Source: Ruminococcus sp.
Lineage (GTDB): Bacteria > Bacillota > Clostridia > Oscillospirales > Ruminococcaceae
Direction of reading: 5' to 3'
DNA length: 64,000 nt
NCBI GenBank assembly: GCA_017542125.1
Contig: JAFXXU010000031.1
Span: forward strand, 1 to 64,000
This document shows, in pieces, positions 49,039-59,081 of the stretch; position 1 is the stretch's first letter, and the number at the start of each line of letters is the position of its first letter. The notes under the pieces are model-generated. The model was not told where the DNA came from. It made no database searches and worked only from the letters and a program-made list of their open reading frames with translations. The position numbers were made by a program, and so were the translations under genes.

Positions 49039-51108
49039 ATGACAAAAAAGATAAGCGCGATACTCTGCGCCGCTCTGATCGCTTTGAGCGTGGCAGGGTG
49101 CAAGGGCATCGCTCCCAGCGGTGACAGCTCGGCCTCATCGGCAGCATCGCAGGCTGACGGTTCAAATCAGCCGGGGGATACCTCCGGCGGCAGTACTGAC
49201 AGACCCGAGGTCAAGCCGGTTAAATACGATGGCAGCGTCTCCGAAGTTGCCCCCGACCGCAGCAGCGGCTTTTACGGCAGCGAGTTTGATCTTACGCTGA
49301 CCACCGCCGAGCCGGACTGCTACATCTACTACACTACCGACGGCTCAGACCCGGATATGAACTCCGAGCTCTATACGGGAGCAATCCATATCCGAAACAG
49401 ATCAGCGGATGCAAACGTGCTGGCAAGCAAAAAAGATATCAGCGCTTCAAATGACTATATTCCCGGCAATATCGTCCGCAAGGGAACTGTCATCAAGGCT
49501 GCTGCCTTCAAGGCTGACGGCTCCCGAGGCGACATCTTCTGCGGAACTTACTTCGTAGGCATTGACCGCGAAAAGCATTACGCAGATGTCCCCATAATAT
49601 CCATAGTAACCGATGAGGATAATCTCTTCGACTATGAAACGGGTATTTATGTTCTCGGCAAGCGCCACGACGAATGGCTTGCAGAGGACAAGAACAACAA
49701 AAAACTTGACGGCTGGCAGCATCAGGGCAACTACTCCCTGCGCGGCAAGGAGTGGGAGCGTCCTGCAAACGTGGAGATCATCGAGGCTGACGGCACCATT
49801 GGATTCTCTCAGGTGCTGGGTGTGAGGATCAAGGGCGGAGCCTCCAGGAACGACTCCCAGAAATCCCTGAAATTCACAGCCCGTGAGGAATTCGGCAAGA
49901 AGAATGTAAAGTACACCCTCATCCCCGGCAATGAGCGTTCCGACGGCACGGGGATCGTTGACAAGTACAAGTCCTTTGCTCTCCGCAACGGCGGTAACGA
50001 CAACCTCAACGCCAAGATACGCGATCCCCTGCTTCAGGATCTGGTAGCCGATCGCGATTTTGAGACAATGCAGCACCGTCCCTGCGTGGCGTTCATCAAC
50101 GGCGAATACTGGGGGCTCTACACCATAATCGAGGACTACACCGACAATTACTTCGAGAACAACTATCCCATCGAGAGCGATAACGTTGTTCTTGTTAAAA
50201 GAGGCGAGATAGAGGACGGCCGGGAGGAGGATATCGAGTTATATAACAATATGCTGGAGTTCATCAACGGCAGCGATATGAGCGACCCGGAGAACTACAA
50301 GAAAGCCTCGGAGATGCTTGATATGCAGAGCTTTGCCGACTACTGCGCCTTTGAGCTTTACATCCATAACGAGGACAGCCTCTTTAAGAACGACAACAAC
50401 TGGAGGATGTGGAGAGCCCGTACTCCCGTTGAAGGCTGCGAGGAGACCGACGGCAAATGGCGTATGGTGGTCTACGACGTTGATTACTCCCTGGGTATTT
50501 ACGGTGCCGGGGCAAACAGCTCCTTCCTGCCCCAGGCAATGAGCGGAAAGGGCTTTGAGGACGATCAGATCGCTAAAATGGTAAGCTCGCTCTGCGCCAA
50601 CGATGAGTTCCGAAAGCTGTTTGCCAATTCCCTGCTGGACACCCGCAACATCAACTTCGATCGCAAACACGTTAAGGAGGCAATAGCCGAGATCTCGCCC
50701 ATCTACATCAAGCTGACCACCGAGACAGCTTCCAGATTCGGCCCCGATTACGTCAGGATGCCCAAGTTTATCGACAACAAGATCGACGAGGTACAGAGCT
50801 TCCTGCTCAAACGCTTCGACTCTTTTGCCAATATCGTTCAGAAGAATCTCGATCTGGGCGAGCTGCACCGCGTCATACTGAGAACAGGAGAAGGAACTGT
50901 CAGGGTCAATACGACTATGACAGAATCGGGCAAGGAGTATTACACCTCCTACCTGTCCGAATGCCCCATCACTCTGACCGCTGTTGCCCCCGAGGGGAAG
51001 AAATTCGTCCGCTGGGATACTGTTGATCTCACCCTGCCCGATCCGACGGCTGAAACTATCGAGTTCGCTGCCACCGCAGATTGCGAGATCAACGCCGTAT
51101 TTGAATGA
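49039..51108 (+). CDS. CotH-kinase family surface lipoprotein
   Basis: The 689-residue lipoprotein starts at ATG 49039, six bases after GGAGGAAA. A lipobox ALSVAGC precedes a short Ser/Gly-rich linker. Residues about 70-145 look like the chitobiase C-terminal type beta domain with YYTTDGSDPDMNSELYTG. The CotH domain (about 175-560) contains LGVRIKGGASRNDSQKS, LVKRGEIEDG and VVYDVDYSLGIYG. CotH proteins are atypical kinases, first known from spore coat CotH; in gut Clostridia they also occur on cellulosome or cell-surface proteins. The final 80 residues form an InlB-type beta repeat (GKKFVRWDTVDL). No dockerin is seen. Confidence 0.87.
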   Translation: MTKKISAILCAALIALSVAGCKGIAPSGDSSASSAASQADGSNQPGDTSGGSTDRPEVKPVKYDGSVSEVAPDRSSGFYGSEFDLTLTTAEPDCYIYYTTDGSDPDMNSELYTGAIHIRNRSADANVLASKKDISASNDYIPGNIVRKGTVIKAAAFKADGSRGDIFCGTYFVGIDREKHYADVPIISIVTDEDNLFDYETGIYVLGKRHDEWLAEDKNNKKLDGWQHQGNYSLRGKEWERPANVEIIEADGTIGFSQVLGVRIKGGASRNDSQKSLKFTAREEFGKKNVKYTLIPGNERSDGTGIVDKYKSFALRNGGNDNLNAKIRDPLLQDLVADRDFETMQHRPCVAFINGEYWGLYTIIEDYTDNYFENNYPIESDNVVLVKRGEIEDGREEDIELYNNMLEFINGSDMSDPENYKKASEMLDMQSFADYCAFELYIHNEDSLFKNDNNWRMWRARTPVEGCEETDGKWRMVVYDVDYSLGIYGAGANSSFLPQAMSGKGFEDDQIAKMVSSLCANDEFRKLFANSLLDTRNINFDRKHVKEAIAEISPIYIKLTTETASRFGPDYVRMPKFIDNKIDEVQSFLLKRFDSFANIVQKNLDLGELHRVILRTGEGTVRVNTTMTESGKEYYTSYLSECPITLTAVAPEGKKFVRWDTVDLTLPDPTAETIEFAATADCEINAVFE

Positions 51109-51115
51109 TTTAAAG

Positions 51116-51146
51116 TATCGCCGCAAGCCCTGCGGCGATATTTTTT
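51116..51146 (+). terminator. Terminator after the CotH gene
   Basis: A 10-base perfect stem (51116-51125 with 51131-51140) is followed by T6. Confidence 0.87.
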
Positions 51147-51154
51147 ATCCGCTC

Positions 51155-51183
51155 TTGCATTGTGAGAACAAATGTGGTATAAT
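51155..51183 (+). promoter_or_regulatory. Promoter of metA
   Basis: TTGCAT (51155-51160) and TATAAT (51178-51183) have a 17-base spacer. No SAM riboswitch or T-box is present in the 33-base leader. Confidence 0.72.
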
Positions 51184-51216
51184 AGTTGTAAGCTAATACG
51201 GAAAAGGAGACCTTAA

Positions 51217-52140
51217 ATGCCGATCAAGATACCAAACAACCTGCCGGCGTATTCCACGCTGGAGGCGGAGAAGATATTCGTTATGCCCGAGGACAGGGCG
51301 GCTCATCAGGATATACGCGACCTGAAGATCGCCATAGTCAACCTGATGCCCGATAAGATCACCACCGAGACCCAGATACTCCGTCTGCTCTCGAACACCC
51401 CTCTGCACGTTGATATTGACCTTGTGCAGATGAACCATATTTCCAAAAACACCCCCCAGGAGCATATGCTCACCTTCTACAAGCCCTTTGACGAGGTGAA
51501 GGAGAACCGCTACGACGGTCTCATCATCACCGGGGCGCCGGTGGAGCAGATACCCTACACCGATGTGGATTACTGGGATGAACTCTGCGAGGTCTTTGAG
51601 TGGTCAAAGACAAATGTTTACTCCACCATACACATCTGCTGGGGTGCGCAGGCGGCACTGTATTACCATTACGGCATACCCAAGTATGAGCTGATGCACA
51701 AGATGTTCGGTAATTTCAAACACCACATCACCTATTCCTCCTGCTCGCTGCTCAAAGGCTTCGGAGATGTTTTCCATTGCCCCCACTCCCGCCATACGGA
51801 GGTAAGGCGCGCCGACATCGAGAAGATACCCGAGCTGGTCATCTGTGCAGAAAGCTATGAGGCAGGCGTCCACGTTGTTTCGGACAGGACAGAGCGGCAG
51901 TTCTTCCTGCTGGGGCATTGGGAGTACGATCGGGAGACTCTGGCGAAGGAGTACTTCCGGGATAAGAATAAGGGGCTGGATATTGCCGTCCCCTATAACT
52001 ACTTCCCCAACGATGACCCGAAGCAGATGCCCATATTCAACTGGAGCTGCTCGGCAAACCTGATGTATGCCAACTGGCTGAACTACTGCGTATATCAGGA
52101 GACCCCCTACGACCTCAACGAGCTTGTTCCCCTTGGATAA
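51217..52140 (+). CDS. metA: Homoserine O-acetyltransferase (MetA type)
   Basis: MetA acylates homoserine, the first step of methionine synthesis. The 307-residue protein has the nucleophilic cysteine C141 in [10 protein letters not shown], and the His/Glu partners in the later LGHWEYDR segment. Residue 110 is glutamate in TGAPVEQ; in this family glutamate at the equivalent of position 111 goes with acetyl-CoA use and glycine with succinyl-CoA, so acetyl transfer is expected. It has its own promoter and terminator. Confidence 0.95.
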   Translation: MPIKIPNNLPAYSTLEAEKIFVMPEDRAAHQDIRDLKIAIVNLMPDKITTETQILRLLSNTPLHVDIDLVQMNHISKNTPQEHMLTFYKPFDEVKENRYDGLIITGAPVEQIPYTDVDYWDELCEVFEWSKTNVYSTIHICWGAQAALYYHYGIPKYELMHKMFGNFKHHITYSSCSLLKGFGDVFHCPHSRHTEVRRADIEKIPELVICAESYEAGVHVVSDRTERQFFLLGHWEYDRETLAKEYFRDKNKGLDIAVPYNYFPNDDPKQMPIFNWSCSANLMYANWLNYCVYQETPYDLNELVPLG

Positions 52141-52149
52141 TAAAAAGAC

Positions 52150-52183
52150 ACGACCCGGAAAGCTGCTGTGCTTTTCGGGTCGT
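52150..52183. terminator. Bidirectional terminator between metA and clpX
   Basis: A 13-base near-perfect stem (52150-52162 with 52171-52183) has a short T tail on plus and TTTTTA on minus, so it ends both convergent genes. Confidence 0.75.
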
Positions 52184-52196
52184 TTGCTGTTATCAG

Positions 52197-53471
52197 TTAT
52201 GCGCCCTGCTGCTCGCTCTGTCTACGGATGATGACAGGCTCGGCTTCGCCCTTTACGGCTTCTGCGGTAATGGTGATGCCGGTAATGCTCTCATCCGAGG
52301 GGGAGTCGAACATCAGCTTGGTGAGTATCCTCTCAACTATGGAGCGGAGGCCGCGTGCGCCGGTCTTCTGCGCAATGGTCATACGGGCGATCTCTCTCTG
52401 AGCCTCTTCGGTAACGGTGAACTCAATGCCGTCCAGCTTGAAGAGCTTAGTGTACTGCCTGATCAGCGAGTTCTTGGGCTCGGTAAGGATGCGGCAGAGA
52501 GCGTCCTCGTCAAGCTCGTCAAGGACGGTGACTACCGGCAGTCTTCCCACCAGCTCGGGAACGATGCCGAACTTGACAAGATCCTGAGGGAGCACCTTCT
52601 TCATAACATTGGTCTCGGAGTTCTTGTTCTTGATATTGCCGCCGAAGCCCATCGAGGAGGAATCGGTGCGCTTTTTGATCACGCCCTCCAGCCCCTCAAA
52701 TGCACCGCCGCAGATAAAGAGGATATTCTTGGTGTCGATCTGGATGAATTCCTGATGGGGATGCTTTCTACCGCCCTGGGGAGGAACGTTGGAGACTGTA
52801 CCCTCAACGATCTTAAGCAGAGCCTGCTGAACACCCTCGCCGCTTACATCTCTGGTGATAGATGTGTTCTCGGACTTGCGGGCGATCTTATCTATCTCGT
52901 CGATATAGATAATGCCCTTGGAAGCAGCCTCAACATCATAGTCGGCTGCCTGGATAAGCCTGGTGAGGACGTTCTCAACGTCGTCGCCCACATAACCCGC
53001 CTCGGTAAGAGTGGTAGCATCTGCGATAGCAAAAGGAACGTTCAGCAGCTTCGCCAGGGTCTGAGCCATAAGCGTCTTGCCGGTACCGGTGGGACCCAGC
53101 AGGAGGACGTTGGATTTCTGTATCTCCACATCGTCGTCCTTTTCGAGGGAGAGTATTCTCTTATAGTGGTTGTAAACAGCGACTGCAAGGGTGATCTTGG
53201 CATCCTCCTGCCCGATGACATATTCATCCAGCACAGCCTTGATCTCTGCGGGCTTTTTGAGCGATACGCCGCTGCTGTCCTTGGTGATCTCGGGCATTTC
53301 ATGCTCGGAGGCAGAGCTGCCCATAGGCACCATGCCCTGATCTGCAAGGATATCGTAGCAATACATGACACATTCATCGCAGATGCTGTAAGCTCCCGCG
53401 GTGAACATATTCTTTACCTTAGCTTCGCTCTTGCCGCAGAAATTGCAGCGCTTGTAAACGTCGTTTGCCAT
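52197..53471 (-). CDS. clpX: ATP-dependent Clp protease ATP-binding subunit ClpX
   Basis: ClpX is the AAA+ unfoldase that feeds proteins to ClpP. The 424-residue protein has an N-terminal zinc domain ([11 protein letters not shown] and CDECVMYC), Walker [13 protein letters not shown] near residue 120, the pore loop GYVGDD, Walker [10 protein letters not shown] and the RKH loop in GGRKHPHQ. It is 21 bases downstream of clpP, with tig ahead of both, the standard tig-clpP-clpX order. Confidence 0.97.
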   Translation of the reverse strand: MANDVYKRCNFCGKSEAKVKNMFTAGAYSICDECVMYCYDILADQGMVPMGSSASEHEMPEITKDSSGVSLKKPAEIKAVLDEYVIGQEDAKITLAVAVYNHYKRILSLEKDDDVEIQKSNVLLLGPTGTGKTLMAQTLAKLLNVPFAIADATTLTEAGYVGDDVENVLTRLIQAADYDVEAASKGIIYIDEIDKIARKSENTSITRDVSGEGVQQALLKIVEGTVSNVPPQGGRKHPHQEFIQIDTKNILFICGGAFEGLEGVIKKRTDSSSMGFGGNIKNKNSETNVMKKVLPQDLVKFGIVPELVGRLPVVTVLDELDEDALCRILTEPKNSLIRQYTKLFKLDGIEFTVTEEAQREIARMTIAQKTGARGLRSIVERILTKLMFDSPSDESITGITITAEAVKGEAEPVIIRRQSEQQGA

Positions 53472-53492
53472 TTCAATCTCCTTTCGGAAGGA

Positions 53493-54083
53493 TCATCTGT
53501 GAGCGATGACCTGATCCACGAGCCCATACTCCTTAGCCTCGTCGGCGGTGAGATAATTGTCGCGCTCGGTATCGGCTGCGATCTGCTCGATAGACTTGCC
53601 TGTGTTCTCGGCAAGGATCTTGTTCATCTTATCTCTGGTCCTGACCAGATGATCCGAGTGGATCTTGATATCGGTGCACTGACCCGAGAGCCCGCCTCCG
53701 CCGATGAGCGGCTGGTGGATCATTATCTCGGCGTTGGGGAGCGCAAAGCGCTTGCCCTTGGCACCGCTGGAGAGCAGGAATGCTCCCATAGAAGCAGCCA
53801 TACCTATGCAGATCGTCGAAACGTCGCACTTGATATACTGCATCGTGTCATAGATAGCCATGCCTGCGGTGATAGAACCGCCGGGGCTGTTGATATAGAG
53901 GTCTATATCCTTTTCGGGGTCCTGGCTTTCAAGGTACAGGAGCTGTGCTACCACCACGCTGGCGACTGCGTCGTCAATGGGGTCGGATAACATAATGATC
54001 CTGTCGTTGAGGAGCCTTGAATAGATATCATAGCTTCTCTCGCCTCTGCCTGTCTGTTCCACTACATAAGGAATAAGTGCCAT
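53493..54083 (-). CDS. clpP: ATP-dependent Clp protease proteolytic subunit ClpP
   Basis: The 196-residue protease subunit has the catalytic serine in [12 protein letters not shown] near residue 98, histidine in [10 protein letters not shown] near residue 123 and an aspartate further on. [22 protein letters not shown] is the conserved processed N-terminus (split: [21 protein letters not shown]). I place the start at ATG 54083, seven bases after GGGAGG; the frame opens 36 bases earlier. It lies between tig and clpX. Confidence 0.96.
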   Translation of the reverse strand: MALIPYVVEQTGRGERSYDIYSRLLNDRIIMLSDPIDDAVASVVVAQLLYLESQDPEKDIDLYINSPGGSITAGMAIYDTMQYIKCDVSTICIGMAASMGAFLLSSGAKGKRFALPNAEIMIHQPLIGGGGLSGQCTDIKIHSDHLVRTRDKMNKILAENTGKSIEQIAADTERDNYLTADEAKEYGLVDQVIAHR

Positions 54084-54160
54084 ATTGCTGCCTCCCTTTG
54101 ATATGCTTTTCGCCCGCAAGTATATACTGCGAGCGAAAGCGATGTTATTCGACTTGGTTC

Positions 54161-55441
54161 TTACTTGATCACTGCGCTGGACTTGACAAGCTCAACAGCC
54201 TTGCCGACTGCGATATCCTTGCCCACATCAGCCTCAGAAACGTACTTCTTGACCTCGTCAGCGGTGATGTTGTTCTGCTGAGCGATGGTGTTGATCTCAG
54301 ACTCGATCTCCTCTGCAGTAGCCTCGATGCCCTCGTTCTTTACTACCTGCTCGAGAGCGAGACGCAGCTTCACCTGCTTCTCAGCCTGCTCGCGGTAGGT
54401 CTTCTTAAGAGTCTCAGCGGTCTGACCGGTATACTGCATATACATATCAATGGAGATGCCCTGCTGACGGAGTCTCATAGCCAGCTCGTTGACCATCTCA
54501 TTGGTGCGGTTGTCGTACATGACCTCGGGGATCTCAGCCTTCATATTCTCAACCAGCTTGTCGAGCAGATAGGTCTCAACAGCGTTGTCGGCTGCCTTCT
54601 CGTTAGTCTCCTCCAACTTCTTTCTGGCGTCAGCCTTGAACTCTTCAAGGGTATCGAAATCAGAGGTCTCGGCTACGAGATCGTCGTCAGCCTCGGGGTA
54701 CTCCTTCTTGGTGATAGCCTTGAGGTTGATCTTGAATACTGCGGGAGCGCCTGCAAGATCAGCTACCTGATACTGCTCAGGGAAGGTAACGTTGATATCG
54801 AACTGCTCGCCGGTGCTGTGACCTACGATAGCATCCTCAAAGCCGGGGATGAACTGGCCGGAGCCCAGCTCAAGGTCGAAGTCCTCGCCCTTGCCGCCGT
54901 CAAAAGCAACGTCATCCTTGAAGCCCTCAAAGTCGATGGTAACGGTATCGCCCAGCTCTGCGGCTCTGTCGTCAACGGTAACGATGCGGACGTTCTTCTC
55001 CTGGAGCTTCTTGATCTCGCGGTCGATGTCCTCATCCTCAACGGGCTTAACGGTCTTCTCCACCTCAATGCCCTTGTAATTCTCGACCTCTACCTCAGGC
55101 TTGGTGATGCAGGTAGCCTTCATAGCTACACCGGTAGCCTTATCAACAGCGGTGATCTCAACGTCAGGTCTGGCGACCAGCTCAAGGCCGGCCTCCTTGA
55201 CAGCCTCATCAACAGCCTCACCGTAGATGAGGTTTACAGCTTCCTCATAGAAGAAGCCCTCGCCGTACTCTTTCTCGATGAGCTTTCTGGGAGCCTTGCC
55301 CTTTCTGAAACCGGGGACCTGGATCCTGCTCTTGTTCTTCAGGAATGCCTGCTGGCAAGCCTGCTCAAAAGCCTCTGCACCGATCTCTATCTCGAGCTCG
55401 ACCTTATTAGTATCGACCTTGTTTGTTGACTTTAAACTCAT
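54161..55441 (-). CDS. tig: Trigger factor
   Basis: Trigger factor is the ribosome-bound chaperone and prolyl isomerase that first meets nascent chains. The 426-residue protein has the ribosome-docking signature in [16 protein letters not shown] near residue 45, an FKBP-type isomerase domain (about 150-245) with [11 protein letters not shown], and a helical C-terminal cradle. It leads the tig-clpP-clpX operon. Confidence 0.96.
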   Translation of the reverse strand: MSLKSTNKVDTNKVELEIEIGAEAFEQACQQAFLKNKSRIQVPGFRKGKAPRKLIEKEYGEGFFYEEAVNLIYGEAVDEAVKEAGLELVARPDVEITAVDKATGVAMKATCITKPEVEVENYKGIEVEKTVKPVEDEDIDREIKKLQEKNVRIVTVDDRAAELGDTVTIDFEGFKDDVAFDGGKGEDFDLELGSGQFIPGFEDAIVGHSTGEQFDINVTFPEQYQVADLAGAPAVFKINLKAITKKEYPEADDDLVAETSDFDTLEEFKADARKKLEETNEKAADNAVETYLLDKLVENMKAEIPEVMYDNRTNEMVNELAMRLRQQGISIDMYMQYTGQTAETLKKTYREQAEKQVKLRLALEQVVKNEGIEATAEEIESEINTIAQQNNITADEVKKYVSEADVGKDIAVGKAVELVKSSAVIK

Positions 55442-55501
55442 TTTTTATTCCTCCATAATAATGCCCGGGATAAATCCGCAGACAAATAATCTATCTTAAC
55501 A

Positions 55502-55530
55502 ATTATACCACAAACTGATCTGCATTTCAA
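55502..55530 (-). promoter_or_regulatory. Promoter of tig-clpP-clpX
   Basis: TTGAAA (55525-55530) and TATAAT (55502-55507) are 17 bases apart. The -35 box lies just before the stop codon of the metallophosphoesterase gene on the same strand. No HrcA or CtsR operator is evident. Confidence 0.78.
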
Positions 55531-55537
55531 GCATATT

Positions 55538-56251
55538 TCAAAATTCGTCACATTGCACAATATCAGTTATGTCCAATGGGTCAAATTGCAGATGATCTGC
55601 CGAGATCAGCCTGAGTTCTACCCCCTCATACTGCCCGGTAACGGCATTTGTGTGGGCTGCCCTACCGTGAAGATGCCCGTAGAAGCAGAGCTTTATGCCG
55701 TGGCTTTTCAGCACATCGAATATGGGCTTGTTTACAGATCCCGAAAACACCGGCGGGTAATGCAGGAACACCACAGGTCTCAGCCCCTGCTTTTCGGCAC
55801 AGAGAATGGATGCCTCCAGCCTGATAGCCTCACGGTTGATGACCTTGTCATCCTCCGGCTTACCGGTCTCGTTGATCCAGCCTCTGCTGCCGCAGATGCC
55901 TATGCCTTCGTACTCATAGCAATTATTGTGGAGTATGTTCAGTGTCGTGAAGCCATTCTCTTCAAAGAAACGGTCCATCTTGGAGGCGGTGTTCCACCAG
56001 TAATCGTGGTTGCCCTTTGAGATCAGCTTCCGTCCCGGGAGCTCGTTGATGAAACGCATATCCTCATAGCTCTGTTCCAGCGACATCGCCCAGGATATAT
56101 CTCCCGGCAGGACGACGGTATCCTCCGGTTTTATCTTTCTTTTCCAATTATATTCAAGCCTCTGCACATAATCCTCCCAGCCGCCGAAAACATCCATAGG
56201 CTTATCGACCGAGAGGGGCAGATGAAGATCGGCGATAACGTAAAGGCTCAT
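55538..56251 (-). CDS. Calcineurin-like metallophosphoesterase
   Basis: The 237-residue protein carries the metal ligands of the fold: ADLH at the N-terminus, LPGDISWAM near residue 50, KGNHDYWW near residue 80, a histidine in LHYPP near residue 165 and YGHLHG near residue 190. The group includes UDP-sugar hydrolases, nucleases and cyclic-nucleotide phosphodiesterases; this type is often annotated only as metallophosphoesterase. No clear promoter or terminator is seen close by. Confidence 0.87.
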   Translation of the reverse strand: MSLYVIADLHLPLSVDKPMDVFGGWEDYVQRLEYNWKRKIKPEDTVVLPGDISWAMSLEQSYEDMRFINELPGRKLISKGNHDYWWNTASKMDRFFEENGFTTLNILHNNCYEYEGIGICGSRGWINETGKPEDDKVINREAIRLEASILCAEKQGLRPVVFLHYPPVFSGSVNKPIFDVLKSHGIKLCFYGHLHGRAAHTNAVTGQYEGVELRLISADHLQFDPLDITDIVQCDEF

Positions 56252-56332
56252 GCTTCACTTCCCTTCCGTATATGAATAAATGCTGTCAGCGCTGTCAATA
56301 ATATGAGCAGTCCAATGAAAGGAGTTGCCAGT

Positions 56333-56500
56333 ATGTCAGACAGCAGAACTTTAAGATCGGTAAAATGTGATGTAGAAAGCTGCATCCACAACGTAGGCGG
56401 CAAGGAATGCAGTGCCGACGGTATCAAGGTATGCAGCACCTGCTCCCAGCCCGACTGCGCCGACGAGACCCAGTGCAAGACCTTCAGCGCAAGGCAGTGA
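56333..56500 (+). CDS. DUF1540 small cysteine-rich protein
   Basis: The 55-residue protein has the DUF1540 layout: VKCDVESCIHN, then C in GKECSADGIKV, a CSTC pair and a final cysteine pair in QPDCADETQCKTF. The cysteines suggest metal binding. Such proteins are common in Clostridia, often several per genome, with unknown function; some are sporulation-linked. ATG 56333 follows AAAGGAG by eight bases. A convergent terminator separates it from thrC. Confidence 0.85.
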   Translation: MSDSRTLRSVKCDVESCIHNVGGKECSADGIKVCSTCSQPDCADETQCKTFSARQ

Positions 56501-56512
56501 GCCCGTTCAAAA

Positions 56513-56548
56513 AAGCGCCTGTGGCAGCGACCGCAGGCGCTTTATCTT
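56513..56548. terminator. Bidirectional terminator between the DUF1540 gene and thrC
   Basis: A 9-base stem (56513-56521 with 56534-56542) has T6 on the minus strand and TTTATCTTTT on plus. Confidence 0.8.
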
Positions 56549-56554
56549 TTGAGC

Positions 56555-58051
56555 TTACTCCTTTATTCCGAGAGTACGGAACACATAGCCCTTCATATCG
56601 CTCTTGTCGATAGTCTCGGAGAAGCGGATCTCCTTGTTTTTAAGAGCTGCAAGGGATGCGGGTATCGGCAGCTTGGAGGCATCGGCGAGCCTGTCAACCA
56701 GGGCGAACTCGTCAGCATCGGTATCAACGCCGATAGCAGAGAGCACCGAGCCGGAGAATTTATAGGGGCTTGCGGTGGAGGCGATGACCGTCTTGGTGGT
56801 ATCGCCGGTGGCAGCCTTGTAGTCCTCATAGACCTTTACAGCTACAGCGGTATGTGTATCGCAGGTGTAAGAATACTTGTCGTAGATCTCCTTGATGCAA
56901 GCCTTGGTCTGCTCGTCATCGCAGCAGCCTGCATAGAATTCCTCGGAGAGCACCTTCTTGACATCCTCGCTTACCTCATATCTGCCCTCGGAAGCCAGCT
57001 TGCCGAACCACTCTCTGATAGTGGAGTCATTTTCGCCGCAGAGATGATAGAGCAGTCTCTCCAGGTTGGAGGAGATAAGGATATCCATAGAAGGAGAAAT
57101 GGTGGTATAGAACTTTCTGTTGCGGTCATAGACGCCGGTGTTGATGAAATCGGTGAGGACGTTGTTGGCATTGGAAGCACAGATCAGCTTGTTTACCGGA
57201 ACGCCCATCTTCTTGGCATAGTAGCCTGCAAGGATGTTGCCGAAGTTACCGGTGGGGACTACAATGTTGATCTTATCGCCCGCATTGATCTCACCGTCGG
57301 CAACCAGCTGAGCGTAGGTGGAAACGTAGTAGATGATCTGGGGAGCAAGTCTGCCCCAGTTGATGGAGTTGGCCGAGGAGAACTGCATACCGTTCTTTGC
57401 AAGGGCATCGGCGATCTCAGCATTGGTGAAGATTGCCTTTACGCCGTTCTGAGCATCGTCAAAGTTGCCCTTGATGGCGCAAACACCTACATTGGCACCC
57501 TCCTGAGTGGTCATCTGCTTCTTCTGCATAGCGGAAACACCGTCGTCGGGGTAGAATACAAGTATCTCGGTATCGGGAACGTCCTTGAAGCCCTCGAGAG
57601 CGGCCTTGCCCGTATCTCCGGAGGTAGCAACGAGTATAACTATCTTCTTGCCGAGATCCAGCTTCTTGGCAGAGGTGGTGAGCAGGTAGGGCAGGATCTG
57701 CAGCGCCATATCCTTGAATGCGCAGGTGGGACCGTGCCACAGTTCCAGCATAAAGGTGCCGTCGAAGAGATGGGCAAGCTCGGCGATGTTGTCGGTATCG
57801 AAATTCTTATCGTTATAAGCATTGTCAACGCAGTAACGGATCTCCGCCTCAGTGAAGTCGGTGAGGTACTTGGAGAATACGAAGAAGGCTCTCTCGGCAT
57901 AGGTCATCTTTCCGAGAGCCTTGATGTCATCCATGGACAGCGAGGGTATCTCGGAGGGAACGAACAGGCCGCCGTCCTTGGAAATGCCCTGGGCGATAGC
58001 CTGAGCTGAGGTAACATTCACACTGCTGTTTCTTGTGCTTTTGTAAAACAT
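56555..58051 (-). CDS. thrC: Threonine synthase
   Basis: ThrC converts O-phosphohomoserine to threonine with pyridoxal phosphate. The 498-residue length and the MFYKSTRNSSVNVTSAQAI start mark the long (class I) type. The PLP lysine is in GPTCAFKDMALQ near residue 113. The phosphate-binding GDTGKAALEGF and VPTGNFGNILAG motifs are intact. It lies 50 bases after yraN on the same strand; no strong promoter is visible in the gap, so it may be transcribed with the rnhB-yraN unit. Confidence 0.95.
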   Translation of the reverse strand: MFYKSTRNSSVNVTSAQAIAQGISKDGGLFVPSEIPSLSMDDIKALGKMTYAERAFFVFSKYLTDFTEAEIRYCVDNAYNDKNFDTDNIAELAHLFDGTFMLELWHGPTCAFKDMALQILPYLLTTSAKKLDLGKKIVILVATSGDTGKAALEGFKDVPDTEILVFYPDDGVSAMQKKQMTTQEGANVGVCAIKGNFDDAQNGVKAIFTNAEIADALAKNGMQFSSANSINWGRLAPQIIYYVSTYAQLVADGEINAGDKINIVVPTGNFGNILAGYYAKKMGVPVNKLICASNANNVLTDFINTGVYDRNRKFYTTISPSMDILISSNLERLLYHLCGENDSTIREWFGKLASEGRYEVSEDVKKVLSEEFYAGCCDDEQTKACIKEIYDKYSYTCDTHTAVAVKVYEDYKAATGDTTKTVIASTASPYKFSGSVLSAIGVDTDADEFALVDRLADASKLPIPASLAALKNKEIRFSETIDKSDMKGYVFRTLGIKE

Positions 58052-58101
58052 AATGATTTCACCTTTCCTGTTGGGTTAGTATATATCACGGGTCTCCCCG
58101 C

Positions 58102-58464
58102 TTATTTACTTGCATCAAAGGCCGAGACATAGTATTTCAGGCTCAGCCTGCCGTTTTTCTGCTGCTCGACAACGGCGACATCAAAACGGGCGCTCTTATC
58201 CTCGCTGATACTGAGAAGATAACGCTCCGCGGCGGTGATGAGGCAGCGCTTCTTGGCGGGAGTGATAGCCTCCTCCCCGGAGACAGCAGCTCCCTGCTTG
58301 CGCAGCTTCACCTCAACGAAGGCTATGATATCGTTCTTCTCGGCAATAATATCTATCTCCCCGCCCTTGACCGTGTAATTACGGTCCCGGACGGTGTAGC
58401 CGTTCTTTTGCAGGAACGCGCATACCGCGTCCTCGCCTATATTGCCTATCTCACGCCTGTTCAT
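58102..58464 (-). CDS. yraN: YraN family (UPF0102) endonuclease-like protein
   Basis: The 120-residue protein has the family start GEDAVCAFLQKNGY, the nuclease-fold acidic residues in KGGEIDIIAEKND and the FVEVKLR motif near residue 50. UPF0102 members look like Holliday-junction-type endonucleases, but activity is unproven for most. It overlaps rnhB by 14 bases; the rnhB-yraN pairing is common in Firmicutes. Confidence 0.9.
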   Translation of the reverse strand: MNRREIGNIGEDAVCAFLQKNGYTVRDRNYTVKGGEIDIIAEKNDIIAFVEVKLRKQGAAVSGEEAITPAKKRCLITAAERYLLSISEDKSARFDVAVVEQQKNGRLSLKYYVSAFDASK

Positions 58465-59077
58465 CGGTCAGCTCCGCCTTCTTGGCGTAATACTTTTTCA
58501 AAAAGCTCTTTCTGTGAACAGGGCTCTCTCCGTACATATCCAGCATCTGATAATGGAGCTTGGTGCCGTAGCCCTTGTGCTTGTCAAACTTCCACTCGGG
58601 ATACTCGGCTGCCAGCTGCTTCATATATCTGTCCCTGGCCACCTTTGCAAGCACGGATGCGGCTGCTATGGCCTGGCTCTTGCCGTCCCCCTTGACAACT
58701 GCCTCATAGGGCACGGGGAACTCCGGCGGCATATTGCCGTCCACAAGGATTATATCGGGGACGCCTTTGAGCCCGGCTACGGCTCTCTTCATCGCCAGCT
58801 TTGCGGCCTCAAGGATGTTTATCTCCTCAATCTCGGCAACCGAGGCGGTGGCTATGCACCAGGTCAGAGCCTTTTCTTTTATCTCGTCAAAAAGCTGCTC
58901 ACGCTTTTTCTCGGTGAGCTTTTTGCTGTCGTTGAGCCCCTCGATGACAACATCCTCGGGGAAAATGACGGCAGCGGCATAAACATCCCCGGCAAGGGGG
59001 CCTCTGCCAGCCTCATCGGTGCCGCAGACCAGCTTGTATCTGTCTCTGTACTGAGCGTCAAATTCGTTAAGTGTCAT
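58451..59077 (-). CDS. rnhB: Ribonuclease HII
   Basis: RNase HII cuts RNA in RNA-DNA hybrids and removes ribonucleotides misplaced in DNA. The 208-residue protein has the catalytic acidic pair in CGTDEAGRGPLAGDVY near residue 18, LVDGNMPPEF near residue 115 and the later acidic residue in KVARDRYMKQLA. It starts five bases after the unknown 103-residue gene and overlaps yraN. Confidence 0.95.
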   Translation of the reverse strand: MTLNEFDAQYRDRYKLVCGTDEAGRGPLAGDVYAAAVIFPEDVVIEGLNDSKKLTEKKREQLFDEIKEKALTWCIATASVAEIEEINILEAAKLAMKRAVAGLKGVPDIILVDGNMPPEFPVPYEAVVKGDGKSQAIAAASVLAKVARDRYMKQLAAEYPEWKFDKHKGYGTKLHYQMLDMYGESPVHRKSFLKKYYAKKAELTDEQA

Positions 59078-59081
59078 AGCT

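Noticed and set aside
51121-51216. Possible SAM riboswitch or T-box ahead of metA
   Set aside because: The only hairpin is the CotH terminator; the metA leader is about 30 bases.
52755-53990. 411-codon plus-strand frame spanning clpX and clpP
   Set aside because: It crosses two well-supported genes in antisense and lacks any motif.
54077-55429. 450-codon open frame on the plus strand opposite tig
   Set aside because: tig is intact with its signature motifs; the opposite frame is Leu/Asp-rich shadow sequence.
56549-58009. 486-codon open frame on the plus strand opposite thrC
   Set aside because: thrC is complete with all motifs on the minus strand, and the antisense product has no domain or ribosome site.
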